Notes: generated by a model not told the origin, from the letters alone. 64,000 bases of DNA from Azospirillum sp. RU38E (GCF_900188385.1 NZ_FZOI01000020.1:26170-90169), one strand, 5' to 3'; positions 7,900-17,089 are shown, numbered from the stretch's first letter. A program made the numbers and translations.

Positions 7900-9525
7900 C
7901 TAAATGGCCTCGACAATAAGGGCAGCAAAGGCAGGTAATTCCGTTTCGGTCAATCGCGCACCATTGATCGCCTGCAGCGTCTGCCACGCGGACATATCGG
8001 GCAGCTGCAAGGGGACTGATTCCGCCGACAGGTTGAACAGGCAGAGCAGCCGGCGATTGCCATAGGTCCGTTCCATGCCCAGCAGGGGCGGGGGCAAATC
8101 GCGGAAGCTGGTTTCCCCCCAGCGCAGCGCCGGGTCTTCCCGCCGCAGGGCCAGCAGCCGGCGGGTGACATGCAAGGTGCTGTCGGGGTCGGCCTCCTGC
8201 CGATCCACCGCCAGGGGGCGGTGGCGCGGGTCAAGCGGCAACCAGGGTTTGGCCCGGCTGAACCCGCCCTGTGGCGCCTCGGCCAGCCACGGCATCGGCG
8301 TGCGCGCACCATCGCGGCCCAGCGTATGGGGCCAGTTGGCGATGGCTTCCGGGTCCACCAGATCGTCAAACGCCACCTCCGCCTGCGGCAGCCCCAACTC
8401 CTCCCCGTAATAAAGGAACAGGGTGCCGGGCAGGCAGAGCAGCAGGGCATTCAACAACTTGGCCTGTGCGGGGGTGGCTGCCCCCATGGCCCAGCGGCTG
8501 AGCGCGCGCGGTGCATCATGGTTGGAGAAGGTCCAGGACGGCCAGGCCCCGCCCGATGCCTGTTGCCAGCCCTCAATCACCTGCCGGGGCAGGGCGGCAT
8601 CCAGCGCCCAGCGATAGAGGAAGGCGAAATTATAGGCCGTGTGGCAGCACTTGCCGGGCTGTGTGTAATCCGCCACCAGGGAGAAGGGGGCTTCCCCCAG
8701 TTCCGCCACCATGAAGCGGTCGCCATAGCCATCCACCAGCCGGCGCAATTCCTCAATGAAATCCAGCGTTTCGGGCTGGGAGATATTGTGCAGTGCCTGC
8801 TGGAACTCCACCGGCCGTTTCGGTGCTGTGGCCGCCTTGTTGGGCGGGTTGTCGCGCAGCAACCGGTCATGGGTGAAGAAATTGGCGGCGTCCAGCCGCA
8901 ACCCGTCCGCCCCCCGGTCCAGCCAGAAACGAGCGATATTCTTGATGGCTTCCTGCACGGCCGGGTGATGCACATTCAGGTCCGGCTGAGAGGACAGGAA
9001 ATTATGCATGTAATATTGCCGACGGCGGGCATCCCAGGTCCAGGCCGGTCCGCCGAAGATGGATTGCCAATTGTTGGGCGGGCTGCCATCGGGCTTGGCA
9101 TCCTGCCAGACATACCAGTCGGCATGGTCATTGCGCCGATCCTGCCGGCTGGCCTGGAACCAGGGATGGTCTGCCGCCGTGTGGGAATAGACCTGATCGA
9201 TCACCAGCCGCAGGCCCAGCGCATGGGCGCGTTCCACCAGGGCATCCCAATCCGCCATGGTCCCGAAAATCGGATCGATATCGCAATGATCGGATATATC
9301 GTAACCGAAATCATCCATGGGTGACTTGAAGAAAGGCGAGATCCAGACACTGTCCACGCCCAGGGCGGCAATATAATCCAGCCGGCCCAGCAGGCCCGGC
9401 AGATCGCCGATGCCATCGCCATTGCTGTCGGCGAAGCTGCGCAGATAGACGTGATAGATGACGCCGCCCTGCCACCAGGGATGGCCGGGCCCTGCCGGGC
9501 TGGCCTGCTGTTGCTGATCAACCAT
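7900..9525 (-). CDS. GH13 alpha-glucosidase (oligo-1,6/alpha-1,4-glucosidase type)
   Basis: 541 residues; cytosolic (no signal peptide) retaining glycosidase that should release glucose from maltose or isomalto-oligosaccharides. GH13 conserved regions are visible: WWQGGVIYHVYLRSFADSNGDGIGDL, LRLVIDQVYSHTAADHPWF, GLRLDAANFF with the nucleophile Asp, MVAELGE with the acid/base Glu, and FSNHDAPRALSRW with the third catalytic Asp. Length matches bacterial alpha-glucosidases of this subgroup. It diverges from the secreted GH15 glucoamylase gene, with a 287-bp regulatory region between them, and precedes the transporter-LacI-glk genes on the same strand, with a 239-bp gap. Confidence 0.93.
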   Translation of the reverse strand: MVDQQQQASPAGPGHPWWQGGVIYHVYLRSFADSNGDGIGDLPGLLGRLDYIAALGVDSVWISPFFKSPMDDFGYDISDHCDIDPIFGTMADWDALVERAHALGLRLVIDQVYSHTAADHPWFQASRQDRRNDHADWYVWQDAKPDGSPPNNWQSIFGGPAWTWDARRRQYYMHNFLSSQPDLNVHHPAVQEAIKNIARFWLDRGADGLRLDAANFFTHDRLLRDNPPNKAATAPKRPVEFQQALHNISQPETLDFIEELRRLVDGYGDRFMVAELGEAPFSLVADYTQPGKCCHTAYNFAFLYRWALDAALPRQVIEGWQQASGGAWPSWTFSNHDAPRALSRWAMGAATPAQAKLLNALLLCLPGTLFLYYGEELGLPQAEVAFDDLVDPEAIANWPHTLGRDGARTPMPWLAEAPQGGFSRAKPWLPLDPRHRPLAVDRQEADPDSTLHVTRRLLALRREDPALRWGETSFRDLPPPLLGMERTYGNRRLLCLFNLSAESVPLQLPDMSAWQTLQAINGARLTETELPAFAALIVEAI

Positions 9526-9670
9526 GATGGATGTCCGAGTTCCGCTTCCAAGTCGGGTTGCACTCGGGGTTTGTTCCTGCTGTCGTTGGTGCTGTTACCC
9601 ACCACCGACGGTTCCCCCCAATTTATCCGATCCGATCATAGGGGGCGGCTTCCGGCACCTCCAGCAGGCG

Positions 9671-9714
9671 CATACGTATTCGCCGAAAGGGTGCGCCGCA
9701 GCACATACGTATTC
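9671..9714. promoter_or_regulatory. Twin ATACGTAT operator-like boxes in divergent glucosidase promoter
   Basis: The 11-mer CATACGTATTC occurs at 9671-9681 and again at 9704-9714. Each contains the perfect 8-bp palindrome ATACGTAT, and the two copies are 33 bp apart, about three helical turns, so they lie on the same DNA face. They sit between the divergent GH13 and GH15 starts, where one dimer-of-dimers regulator could control both genes. Confidence 0.5.
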
Positions 9715-9812
9715 AGGCCGCGCCAGCCGGCCGGCTTGGGTCATCAATGGGATAGCCAAGGCGGCGGCGCAGGGTGCCGGGGCCGGCAACAAGCGTTGAA
9801 ATGGGGAGTGAG

Positions 9813-12227
9813 ATGAACAGGAAGATGATGGCGCGCCAGGTACTTGGCCCCTTTGCCGCCCTGCTGCTGGCGGGCACCGGTCTGGCGGCCCCGGTGGAAC
9901 AGGTGGCGCCCGGCGCCCCCGGTGCCGCCGCCACCTGGGCCTATTCCGGCAAGACCGGCATCGGCACATCCTACGAATCCTATCAGAATGGGCGCTATCA
10001 GGATGGCGGGGCCACCGGCCCGGTCTCCCGCGTCTGGTTCTCCCTGGCCCATGGCATCGTTACGGAGACGATGCGCGGCCAGATCCATGAGGCGCAGTTG
10101 CGCGAGCTGCAATTTGCCATCAAGGGCGACGGTTTCCTGCATCTGGAAGCGGGCGATATGGACAGCCATATCGACTATCTGCACCAGGATGCGCAGGGCC
10201 GCCCGCTGTCGCTGGCCTATCGCATCATCAACCGCGACCGCCAGGGCCGGTATGAGGTGGAGAAACATGTCTTCACCGACCCCGACCGTGATGTGCTGTT
10301 CATCCGCACCATTTTCCGGGCGCTGACGGCCGATATCACCCCGGTGCTGCTGGCCGATCCGCAGATGGCGGGCACCGGCGGCGGTGACCGGGCGGACAGC
10401 AGCGGCGGCACCCTGGATGCGTGGGAAGGGGCCAATGCCCTGTCCATTCGTTCCGCTACCGGTTTTACCCGCACATCTGTTGGCTTTGTCGGGGCATCGG
10501 ATGGGCTGACGGGCCTGCGTCGCGATGGCGTGCTGCCCGCCTATCAGACCAGTGGCACCCGCACCGGCAATGTCGCCCTGGCAGGCGAACTGCCCAAGGT
10601 GGCCAAGGGGACGGAGCGGGTGCAGGATATCGTCATCGGTTTCGGGGCTGACAAGGCGGCCGCAGCGGCGGCGGCAGATGCCAGCCTGCGCCGTGGCTAT
10701 AGCGCCGTGCTGGCCGCCTATAATGGCGAAGGCGATGCGGTGGGCTGGGAGGATTATCTGGCCAGCCTCGCCCCGCTGCCCGATCTGGCCGCCACGGCCA
10801 CCGATGGCGGCAAGCTTGCCTATGTCAGCGCCATGGTGTTGAAGGCGCAGGAGGATAAGACCCATGCCGGGGCGCTGATCGCCTCGCTCTCCGCGCCCTG
10901 GGGCGACACGGTGTCGGCGGAGACATTCGCCACCGGTTACAAGGCGGTGTGGCCGCGCGATTTCTATCAATGCGCCATGGCGTTGCTGGCGTTGGGCGAC
11001 AAGCAGACCCCGCTGGCCGCCTTCAATTATCTGAAAACCATCCAGGTCCGCCCGGATACCAAGGGCAACAAGGGCGCGACCGGCTGGTTCCTGCAAAAGA
11101 CCCATGTGGATGGCACGCGCGAATGGGTGGCGGTGCAGTTGGACCAGACGGCCATGCCCATCATGCTGGGCTGGAAACTGGCGCAGGCCGGCGTGCTGGA
11201 CAAGGCCACGCTGAACGCGATGTGGGCGGATATGCTGAAGCCGGCCGCCGATTTCCTGGTCACGGGCGGTAAGCCCGGCATCGACTGGAACAATAAGGAC
11301 ACCGTCACCCCGCCCGCCACCCAGCAAGAACGGTGGGAGGAACAGGGCGGCTATTCCCCCTCCACCACGGCGGCCGTGGTGGCCGGTCTGGTGGCGGCGG
11401 CGGAGATTGCCGAGGGGGCCGGCGATCCGCAATCCGCCGCCCGCTACCGCGAAAAGGCCGATGCCATCAATGCCCGGATCGAGGCGACGATGTTCACCAC
11501 CAGCGGCCCCTATAAAGAGCGCGGCGGCAATGGCCGCTATTTCCTGCGCATCACCCAGAATGACAATCCCAATGACAAGGGGCCGCTGACTGCCCGCAAC
11601 GGCAAACAGGCGCTGACAGAGGATATCTATCTGGATGCCGGTTTCCTGGAACTGGTGCGTTATGGCGTGCGCCGGGCCGACGCGCCTTCCATCCTGGACA
11701 GTCTGCCGGAACTGGATGATACGGGCCTGCCCGATGAGGTGCGGGTGAAGTACCTGTTCAAATTCCCCGGCGATGACGGCATCTATCCCGGCTGGCGCCG
11801 CTATGGCAATGACGGTTATGGGGAAGATGTGCGCAACGGCGCCAATTACGGCACCGGGGAACTGGAAGGCGGCATGGGGGCCGGCCAGCGCGGCCGCGTC
11901 TGGCCCATTTTCACCGGCGAACGCGGGCATTATGAACTGGCAGCGGCCAGCCTGAAGCCCGGTGGGGCGACGCCGGCCGATATCGACGCCATCCGCCGCA
12001 CCTATGCGCGCGGCATGGAGAAATTCGCCAATGAAGGGCTGATGATCCCGGAACAGGTCTGGGATGGGGTGGGCGTTGCCCCGCCCGGCTATAGCCTGGG
12101 CCAGGGCACCAATTCCGCCACGCCCTTGGCCTGGAGCCATGCGGAATATGTGAAACTGCTGCGGTCGCTGCATGACCGCCGGGTCTGGGACTGGTACGCG
12201 CCGGTGGCGGCGCGTTACGCAAAATAA
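9813..12227 (+). CDS. GH15 glucan 1,4-alpha-glucosidase (glucoamylase), exported
   Basis: 804 residues. A Sec signal peptide at residues 1-24 (hydrophobic core VLGPFAALLLAGTGLAA) implies export. An N-terminal beta-sandwich domain precedes the (alpha/alpha)6 barrel. Barrel landmarks are KAVWPRDFYQCAMALLALGD, WEEQGGYSPSTTAAVVAGL (general acid Glu), NYGTGELEGGMGAGQRGRVWP and MIPEQVWDG (general base Glu). It removes glucose from the ends of starch or maltodextrin outside the cytoplasm. The ATG at 9813 is chosen because GGGGAG lies four bases upstream and the signal peptide starts there; an ATG at 9774 in frame would add an unlikely leader. Divergent from the GH13 gene, forming one glucan-use locus. 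Confidence 0.93.
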   Translation: MNRKMMARQVLGPFAALLLAGTGLAAPVEQVAPGAPGAAATWAYSGKTGIGTSYESYQNGRYQDGGATGPVSRVWFSLAHGIVTETMRGQIHEAQLRELQFAIKGDGFLHLEAGDMDSHIDYLHQDAQGRPLSLAYRIINRDRQGRYEVEKHVFTDPDRDVLFIRTIFRALTADITPVLLADPQMAGTGGGDRADSSGGTLDAWEGANALSIRSATGFTRTSVGFVGASDGLTGLRRDGVLPAYQTSGTRTGNVALAGELPKVAKGTERVQDIVIGFGADKAAAAAAADASLRRGYSAVLAAYNGEGDAVGWEDYLASLAPLPDLAATATDGGKLAYVSAMVLKAQEDKTHAGALIASLSAPWGDTVSAETFATGYKAVWPRDFYQCAMALLALGDKQTPLAAFNYLKTIQVRPDTKGNKGATGWFLQKTHVDGTREWVAVQLDQTAMPIMLGWKLAQAGVLDKATLNAMWADMLKPAADFLVTGGKPGIDWNNKDTVTPPATQQERWEEQGGYSPSTTAAVVAGLVAAAEIAEGAGDPQSAARYREKADAINARIEATMFTTSGPYKERGGNGRYFLRITQNDNPNDKGPLTARNGKQALTEDIYLDAGFLELVRYGVRRADAPSILDSLPELDDTGLPDEVRVKYLFKFPGDDGIYPGWRRYGNDGYGEDVRNGANYGTGELEGGMGAGQRGRVWPIFTGERGHYELAAASLKPGGATPADIDAIRRTYARGMEKFANEGLMIPEQVWDGVGVAPPGYSLGQGTNSATPLAWSHAEYVKLLRSLHDRRVWDWYAPVAARYAK

Positions 12228-12230
12228 CCC

Positions 12231-12264
12231 AACGGGGCGGCGGGGCGTAACCCGCCGCCCCGTT
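12231..12264. terminator. Strong bidirectional hairpin between convergent genes
   Basis: Perfect 14-bp arms AACGGGGCGGCGGG / CCCGCCGCCCCGTT with a six-base loop. It fills the 41-bp gap between the glucoamylase stop and the end of the Gal-type dehydrogenase gene. Confidence 0.75.
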
Positions 12265-12268
12265 CCGT

Positions 12269-13195
12269 TTACCAGTGGAAGGCGTCAACCGTGCGGCGAT
12301 CGCCGCGCAGGAAAGCGTCAGCCACCAGATGCAGCGGCGCTATATCGGCATCGATGCCAGCATTGGGCACCAGCTCGGCAAAGCGACGGTACAGGCCGGG
12401 ATATTCCTGTTCCTTCTGTTCCACCTGCGCCACGCCATCAATGGACATGGCCGCCCCGCCGCGCGACAGGGCCAGCACGCCGTCTTCGGCCTCCACCGTG
12501 ATATCCCAGCTTTGCGGGCCGGTCTGCAGCCAGTGGAAATCGGCAGTCACCGGCAGGCCCGCCACATCCTTGAAGGACAGGGCGGCCGTCACCGGGGATT
12601 GCCGGTTGGCTGGGAAATCCAGCGTCGCCTGTTGCAGGATCAGCGGGTTGGGCAGGATGGCGGTGATGATCGACAGGGCATTGATGCCGGGGTCGAACAC
12701 GCCCAGCCCACCCGGTTCCCACACCCAATCCTGGCCGGGGTGCCAATGGCGCACATCTTCCCGCCAGGTGATATGCACGCGGCGCAACCGGCGCTGGGCA
12801 ATCCATTCCTTGGCCGGAATGACCGCCGGGGCGTAACGGGAATGCCAGGTGGCCATCAGCGCCAGTTTGCGCTGACGGGCCAGATCGATCAGATCATGCA
12901 CCTCCGTCACCGTGGCGCCGGGCGGCTTTTCCATCATCACATGGCGCCCGCTTTCCAGCACGAAACGGGCAATCTCATGCCGGCTCTGCGGGGGGGTGCA
13001 GATGGAGACGGCCTCAATCTCCGGATGGGCGGCCAGCATTTCCGCCACATCATGATAGCTGGGCAGCCCATCGACCGTGGCGTGGCGGCTGGCCACGGCT
13101 ACCAGATCGAAATCCGGGTTGGCATGAATGGCGGGGAAATGCTGGTCGCGGGCGATCTTGCCAACACCGACCAGCCCGAGCTTGATAGCAGCCAT
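12269..13195 (-). CDS. Gfo/Idh/MocA oxidoreductase, D-galactose 1-dehydrogenase-like
   Basis: 308 residues. An N-terminal Rossmann fold (IKLGLVGVGKIARDQHFPAI) is followed by the VSICTPPQSRHEIARFVLE and MMEKPPGATVTEV motifs, where EKP is the conserved catalytic lysine motif of the family. The sequence TWREDVRHWHPGQDWVWEPGGLGVFDPGINAL is typical of the galactose 1-dehydrogenase (Gal) branch, which oxidises the C1 of D-galactose or related aldoses with NAD(P)+. The ATG at 13195 is chosen because longer frames add an unrelated leader. It is divergent from an aldose 1-epimerase, which supports an aldose-oxidising role. L-arabinose or D-fucose 1-dehydrogenase activity is also possible. Confidence 0.85.
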   Translation of the reverse strand: MAAIKLGLVGVGKIARDQHFPAIHANPDFDLVAVASRHATVDGLPSYHDVAEMLAAHPEIEAVSICTPPQSRHEIARFVLESGRHVMMEKPPGATVTEVHDLIDLARQRKLALMATWHSRYAPAVIPAKEWIAQRRLRRVHITWREDVRHWHPGQDWVWEPGGLGVFDPGINALSIITAILPNPLILQQATLDFPANRQSPVTAALSFKDVAGLPVTADFHWLQTGPQSWDITVEAEDGVLALSRGGAAMSIDGVAQVEQKEQEYPGLYRRFAELVPNAGIDADIAPLHLVADAFLRGDRRTVDAFHW

Positions 13196-13273
13196 GGGCG
13201 GTTTCCAATCCTTCCTGTTCGGCCTGTCACTGCCCCGGCGGTGCGGCCGGGGCAAGGCGACCGTTTCATTGGC

Positions 13274-13287
13274 ATCATTTATATGAT
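13274..13287. promoter_or_regulatory. Candidate operator between gal-type dehydrogenase and galM
   Basis: Perfect inverted repeat ATCAT-TTAT-ATGAT in the 118-bp divergent promoter region shared by the dehydrogenase and the epimerase. The surrounding sequence is AT-rich compared with the genes. No dedicated regulator is adjacent. Confidence 0.35.
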
Positions 13288-13313
13288 TAGTTCGGCAACA
13301 CCAACCATAAACA

Positions 13314-14423
13314 ATGGCCCCCCAGCAGACGGGAATGATCGGGATGGAAACAAGAACGGCGGAATGCAGGCCCTTCGGCCAATTGAAACGGGGGGACAGC
13401 GTTGATTGCATTACCCTGCGTAATGGGGCGCTGTCGGCCAGCATCCTGACCATGGGCGCCACGTTGCAGGGGCTGGTGGTGCCGGACCGGGCGGGAGAGC
13501 CGGCCGATATTGTTCTGGGGCATGACGATCCGCAGGTCTATCTGGATCATGCCTGCTATCTGGGCAGCGTCGTCGGCCGCTATGCCAACCGCATTGCCGG
13601 CGGCCGTTTCAGCCTGGATGGGCAACCATGCCAAGTGGATGTGAATAACGGTCCCAACAGCCTGCATGGCGGGACCGGCGGCTTCCATCAACGAATCTGG
13701 CAGGTGGCGGGGCTGACGGCCGATCCGGTACCGCAGGTAACCCTTTGCCTGGACAGCCCGGATGGCGACCAGGGTTTCCCCGGTCAGTTGCGCGCCAGCG
13801 CCACCTATCGCCTGCATGAAGACCGGCTGGAACTGCTGCTGGAGGCGGTCAGCAACGCCCCCACCATCGTCAACCTGACCGGCCATGCCTATTTCAACCT
13901 AGCCGGTCAGGCGGCGGGGCGGGACATCAGCGGCCATCATCTGGAAATCGCCGCTGACAGCTTTCTGCCGGTGGATGCCACCGCCATCCCCAGCGGTCCG
14001 CCTCAGCCGGTGGCCGGCGGCTGGTTTGATTTCACCCGGCCCCGGCGGGTGGGCGCGGGGCTGGAAGGCGGCGGCGATCCGCAACTGGCGCTGGGTCATG
14101 GCTATGACCATGATTTTGTGCTGCGCGCCGGCCGTCAGCCGGAACCAACCTTCGCGGCCCGCCTGTCGGAGCCGGAAAGCGGCCGGGTGGTGGAGGTCTG
14201 GACAACCGAACCCGGCTTGCAATTCTATACCGGCAATTTCCTACCCGATGGCTTGCCCGGCAAGGGGGGCGCCACCTATGGCCGGCGCGGCGGCCTGTGC
14301 CTGGAGCCGCAGACCCATCCGGATACGCCCAACCGCCCGGAATTTCCCCCCTGCCGGCTGGCCCCCGGCCAGATTTACCGCCACCGGATTCTTTATCGTT
14401 TCAGCAGCGATGCGGGGGCTTGA
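13314..14423 (+). CDS. galM: Aldose 1-epimerase (mutarotase)
   Basis: 369 residues from the first ATG; interconverts alpha and beta anomers of aldoses in the cytosol. Family landmarks: TLRNGALSASILTMGATLQGLVVPD, the catalytic-region NRIAGGRFSLDG and NNGPNSLHGG (histidine), VNLTGHAYFNL with the second histidine, GYDHDFVL, and GLQFYTGNFL. The C-terminal GGLCLEPQTHPDTPNRPEFP carries the catalytic glutamate. An ATG at 13344, with GGGA nine bases upstream, may be the true start, giving about 359 residues. Divergent from the Gal-type dehydrogenase, so the pair probably processes galactose-type sugars. Confidence 0.92.
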   Translation: MAPQQTGMIGMETRTAECRPFGQLKRGDSVDCITLRNGALSASILTMGATLQGLVVPDRAGEPADIVLGHDDPQVYLDHACYLGSVVGRYANRIAGGRFSLDGQPCQVDVNNGPNSLHGGTGGFHQRIWQVAGLTADPVPQVTLCLDSPDGDQGFPGQLRASATYRLHEDRLELLLEAVSNAPTIVNLTGHAYFNLAGQAAGRDISGHHLEIAADSFLPVDATAIPSGPPQPVAGGWFDFTRPRRVGAGLEGGGDPQLALGHGYDHDFVLRAGRQPEPTFAARLSEPESGRVVEVWTTEPGLQFYTGNFLPDGLPGKGGATYGRRGGLCLEPQTHPDTPNRPEFPPCRLAPGQIYRHRILYRFSSDAGA

Positions 14424-14486
14424 TCAGCCCCCGTTTCTACCGCATCCAGACTATCCCGCAACCAATGATAAGAAAAGGACAGGGTC

Positions 14487-15821
14487 ATGAAACGGGGCAA
14501 GATTGCTACATGGATGGCCGGGCTGCTGCTGTCGGCCGCCTGCCTGCCAGCCATGGCGGAGACCAGCATCATCCATGCCGGCCATCTGCTGGCCGTGCCG
14601 GGTGAAAAGGTGCTGGAACAGCAGAGCATCATCGTCAGTGATGGGCGCATCAAGGATGTGCGCCCCGGCTATCTGGATGCGGCGGCGGCAGGGGTGGCCG
14701 ATGCCAAGGTGATCGATCTGAAGGATGCCTGGGTGCTGCCCGGCCTGATCGACCTGCATGTGCATTTCGGCGGGGAGCTGGGGCCCGGCAGCCAGTTGGA
14801 AGAGGTGCAGGAAGACCCGGAAGAGACGGTGCTGAAAGGGGTTGCCTATGCCGGGCGCACCCTGCAGGCCGGCTTCACCACGGTGCGGGAACTGGGATCG
14901 CCGGCCCGCACCGGCTTTGCGCTCCGTGATGCCATCAACCAGGGTGCGGTGGAGGGGCCGACCATCTATGCCGCCGGGCACATGATTTCCATCACCGCCG
15001 GCCATGGCGACGCCAATGGTTTCAGCGAGGCGGTGACCCATGCGCTGCGGCCGGAAAGCGTGTGCAACGGCGCGGATGATTGCCGCCGCGCCGTGCGCGA
15101 ACAGATCCGCATGGGGGCCGATGTCATCAAGCTGGCCACCACCGGCGGCGTTTTGTCCAACATCGCCGCCGGCACCGGACAACAGATGTTCGATGACGAG
15201 ATCAAGGCCATCATCGACACCGCCCATCTGATGGGCAAGCGCGTCGCCTCCCACGCCCATGCCGCGGCTGGCATCAATGCCGCGCTGCGGGCCGGCGTGG
15301 ATACGGTGGAACATGGCAGCTACCTGGATGCCGAGTCCATCAAGCTGTTCCGCCAGACCGGCGCCTATCTGGTGCCGACCCTGCTGGCCGGCCATACGGT
15401 GACGGAGCTGGCGCGCAACAGCACCACCCTGACCCCCGCCCAAAAGGAAAAGGCCCTGGAGGTGGGGCCGAAGATGCAAGCCTCCTTCGGGGGGGCGGTG
15501 AAGGCCGGGGTGAAGGTGGGTTTCGGCACCGACAGCGGTGTCAGCCACCATGGGCTGAATGCGCAGGAATTCAAGCTGATGGTGGATGCCGGCATGGCGC
15601 CGGCCGACGCCATTCGTTCCGCGACCGTAACGGCGGCGGAGGTGCTTGAAAAACAAAACAGAATTGGTGCCATCCGTACTGGTCTGGATGCCGATATCAT
15701 CGCCGTGACGCGCGATCCGCTGGCCGATGTCACCGCCCTGCAGCAGGTGGCCTTTGTCATGCGGCGCGGTCTGGTGCATCGCAGCGGCGGCCAGCCGATT
15801 GCCTTCGTCCCGGTCCCGTAA
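14487..15821 (+). CDS. Exported metal-dependent amidohydrolase (imidazolonepropionase-like)
   Basis: 444 residues with an N-terminal signal peptide (KIATWMAGLLLSAACLPAMA), so probably periplasmic. Amidohydrolase-superfamily metal-site motifs are present: LIDLHVHFGGE (HxH), GADVIKLATTGG (bridging lysine), VASHAHAAAGINAALRAGVDTVEHGSYLD (two metal histidines) and GFGTDSGVSHH (catalytic aspartate). This subgroup includes Xaa-Pro and Xaa-Arg dipeptidases and other amidases, so a peptide or cyclic amide substrate is likely but not identifiable. It follows galM by 63 bp on the same strand and may be cotranscribed, but has no obvious functional tie to sugar metabolism. Confidence 0.85.
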   Translation: MKRGKIATWMAGLLLSAACLPAMAETSIIHAGHLLAVPGEKVLEQQSIIVSDGRIKDVRPGYLDAAAAGVADAKVIDLKDAWVLPGLIDLHVHFGGELGPGSQLEEVQEDPEETVLKGVAYAGRTLQAGFTTVRELGSPARTGFALRDAINQGAVEGPTIYAAGHMISITAGHGDANGFSEAVTHALRPESVCNGADDCRRAVREQIRMGADVIKLATTGGVLSNIAAGTGQQMFDDEIKAIIDTAHLMGKRVASHAHAAAGINAALRAGVDTVEHGSYLDAESIKLFRQTGAYLVPTLLAGHTVTELARNSTTLTPAQKEKALEVGPKMQASFGGAVKAGVKVGFGTDSGVSHHGLNAQEFKLMVDAGMAPADAIRSATVTAAEVLEKQNRIGAIRTGLDADIIAVTRDPLADVTALQQVAFVMRRGLVHRSGGQPIAFVPVP

Positions 15822-15981
15822 CTCACTATATCGATTCGATCTAACCTTCAAACTGGCGTGCCAAAGAATATTCCCCATTGGCCTATTGATGGGGCAATGT
15901 TGTTATATCAGGAAACAAACGGCGATGCCGGTAAGGGCAGAGAGACCGTTACACCCTGTCTATCGCGTTGGGAGGTGCAAC

Positions 15982-16809
15982 ATGGGATCGGATTGCCTGA
16001 TCTATACCCGCCATGCCACAGAAGGTGTGGCGGAGATCATTTTCAATCGGCCCGCCGTGCTGAATGCCATGAATGTGGAAATGGCGGCCACGCTGGCCGG
16101 CATGGCGACGGAGGCGGCCAACGACCCGGCGGTGCGGGTGCTGGTACTGACCGGCCGTGGTACCAGCTTCATGTCGGGCGGGGACATCCCGGCCTTCCAC
16201 AAGATGCTGTCGGCCCCGGCCGCTGAACGGCGGGATTATTTCACCAAGCTGATGGATTTCACCCATCAGTCCATCACCGCCCTGCGCCGCATGGAAAAGC
16301 CGGTGATTGCCGGGGTGCATGGCACGGCGGCGGGCCCCGGCCTGGGCATTGTGCTGGCCTGCGATCTGGTGGTGGCATCCGACCGGGCGGTCTTCCAGAT
16401 GGCCTATGGTCCCCTGGGCACTACGCCCGATGGTGGGGCCACCCATTCGCTGCCCCGTCTGGTCGGTTCCCGCCGGGCGGCCGAACTGGCCCTGCTGGAC
16501 CGTCGGCTGACGGCGGCAGAGGCGCTGGAACTGGGTATGGTCAACCGCGTCTGCCCGGCCTCGCGTCTGGCGGAGGAAACGCGCTGCACCGCCCGTCAGC
16601 TGGCCTTTGGCGCGGCCACGGCGTCGGGGCGGACCAAGCGGCTGCTCTATCTGTCGCTGGAACATAATTTCCAGCAGCAATTGACGGCGGAACGGGAAAC
16701 CTTCCTGGCCGCCATCGACAGTGCTGAATTTGCCGAGGGCATCACCGCCTTCGTGGAACGCCGCCGCCCGCAATTCAGCCGCTGTGTCATGCCGGCCTGC
16801 GCTGAGTAG
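15982..16809 (+). CDS. Enoyl-CoA hydratase/isomerase-family protein
   Basis: 275 residues; crotonase superfamily, cytosolic CoA-thioester enzyme. The CoA-binding and oxyanion-hole segments are GTSFMSGGDIPAF and GTAAGPGLGIVLACDLVVAS, and AEALELGMVNRVCP is the typical C-terminal motif. At the position where hydratases carry catalytic glutamates the sequence is YGPLGTTPDGGATHSLPRLVG, so isomerase, hydrolase or lyase activity is equally possible. GGAGG six bases before the ATG at 15982 fixes the start. No beta-oxidation genes are adjacent. The transporter/MarR locus begins just downstream on the opposite strand, so a role in the same aromatic or acyl catabolism is conceivable. Confidence 0.85.
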   Translation: MGSDCLIYTRHATEGVAEIIFNRPAVLNAMNVEMAATLAGMATEAANDPAVRVLVLTGRGTSFMSGGDIPAFHKMLSAPAAERRDYFTKLMDFTHQSITALRRMEKPVIAGVHGTAAGPGLGIVLACDLVVASDRAVFQMAYGPLGTTPDGGATHSLPRLVGSRRAAELALLDRRLTAAEALELGMVNRVCPASRLAEETRCTARQLAFGAATASGRTKRLLYLSLEHNFQQQLTAERETFLAAIDSAEFAEGITAFVERRRPQFSRCVMPACAE

Positions 16810-16810
16810 T

Positions 16811-16907
16811 ACCAATCTCCCTTGATCACGGCCGATCGAGGGAGATTTTATGTTCCCTCAGGAGCCGGCCTCCAACCCGCCTAAAGGTCAACCTTTAGGC
16901 GGGTTGG
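16811..16907 (-). repeat. Composite palindromic repeat, copy A (short form)
   Basis: Two hairpins in a convergent gap. One has arms AATCTCCCTTGATC / GATCGAGGGAGATT (16814-16847, one wobble). The other has perfect 17-bp arms CCAACCCGCCTAAAGGT / ACCTTTAGGCGGGTTGG with a 2-base loop (16872-16907). Read on the minus strand, the order and sequence match both ends of the element at 36663-36817, but the central GGAT-loop module is missing. Confidence 0.75.
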
Positions 16908-16955
16908 TATAGGGCGTCGTGGTTCTTGTGCAACAGGATGGTGCGCGGTACGCAC

Positions 16956-17087
16956 CTATATCGGCCGAAGTCGGTGGGTGCGGGTTAGCCTCGAATGGTC
17001 CGGCAATGTCTCACCCAGGCAATTGTCGATAAACCAGCCGACTGCCAGATCGACCTGTGTCTCCCGCAGCAACCGCCGGACCGGAAC
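16956..17087 (-). pseudogene. Transposase remnant (about 44 codons)
   Basis: Read on the minus strand directly after the stop of the AAHS transporter gene, one frame encodes PVRRLLRETQVDLAVGWF followed by LGETLPDHSRLTR and a stop. This resembles an internal piece of IS5/IS1182-type transposases ('RRL..E...LA.RWF......PDHS.L.R'). No start, no catalytic triad and no terminal repeats are visible. The match is from memory of the family pattern, not a database search. Confidence 0.5.
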
Positions 17088-17089
17088 GG

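Noticed and set aside
9744..12173. An 809-codon open frame on the minus strand
   Set aside because: It is antisense to the GH15 glucoamylase. Its translation is rich in His, Gly, Arg and Gln without domain motifs, whereas the plus strand has a signal peptide and catalytic motifs.
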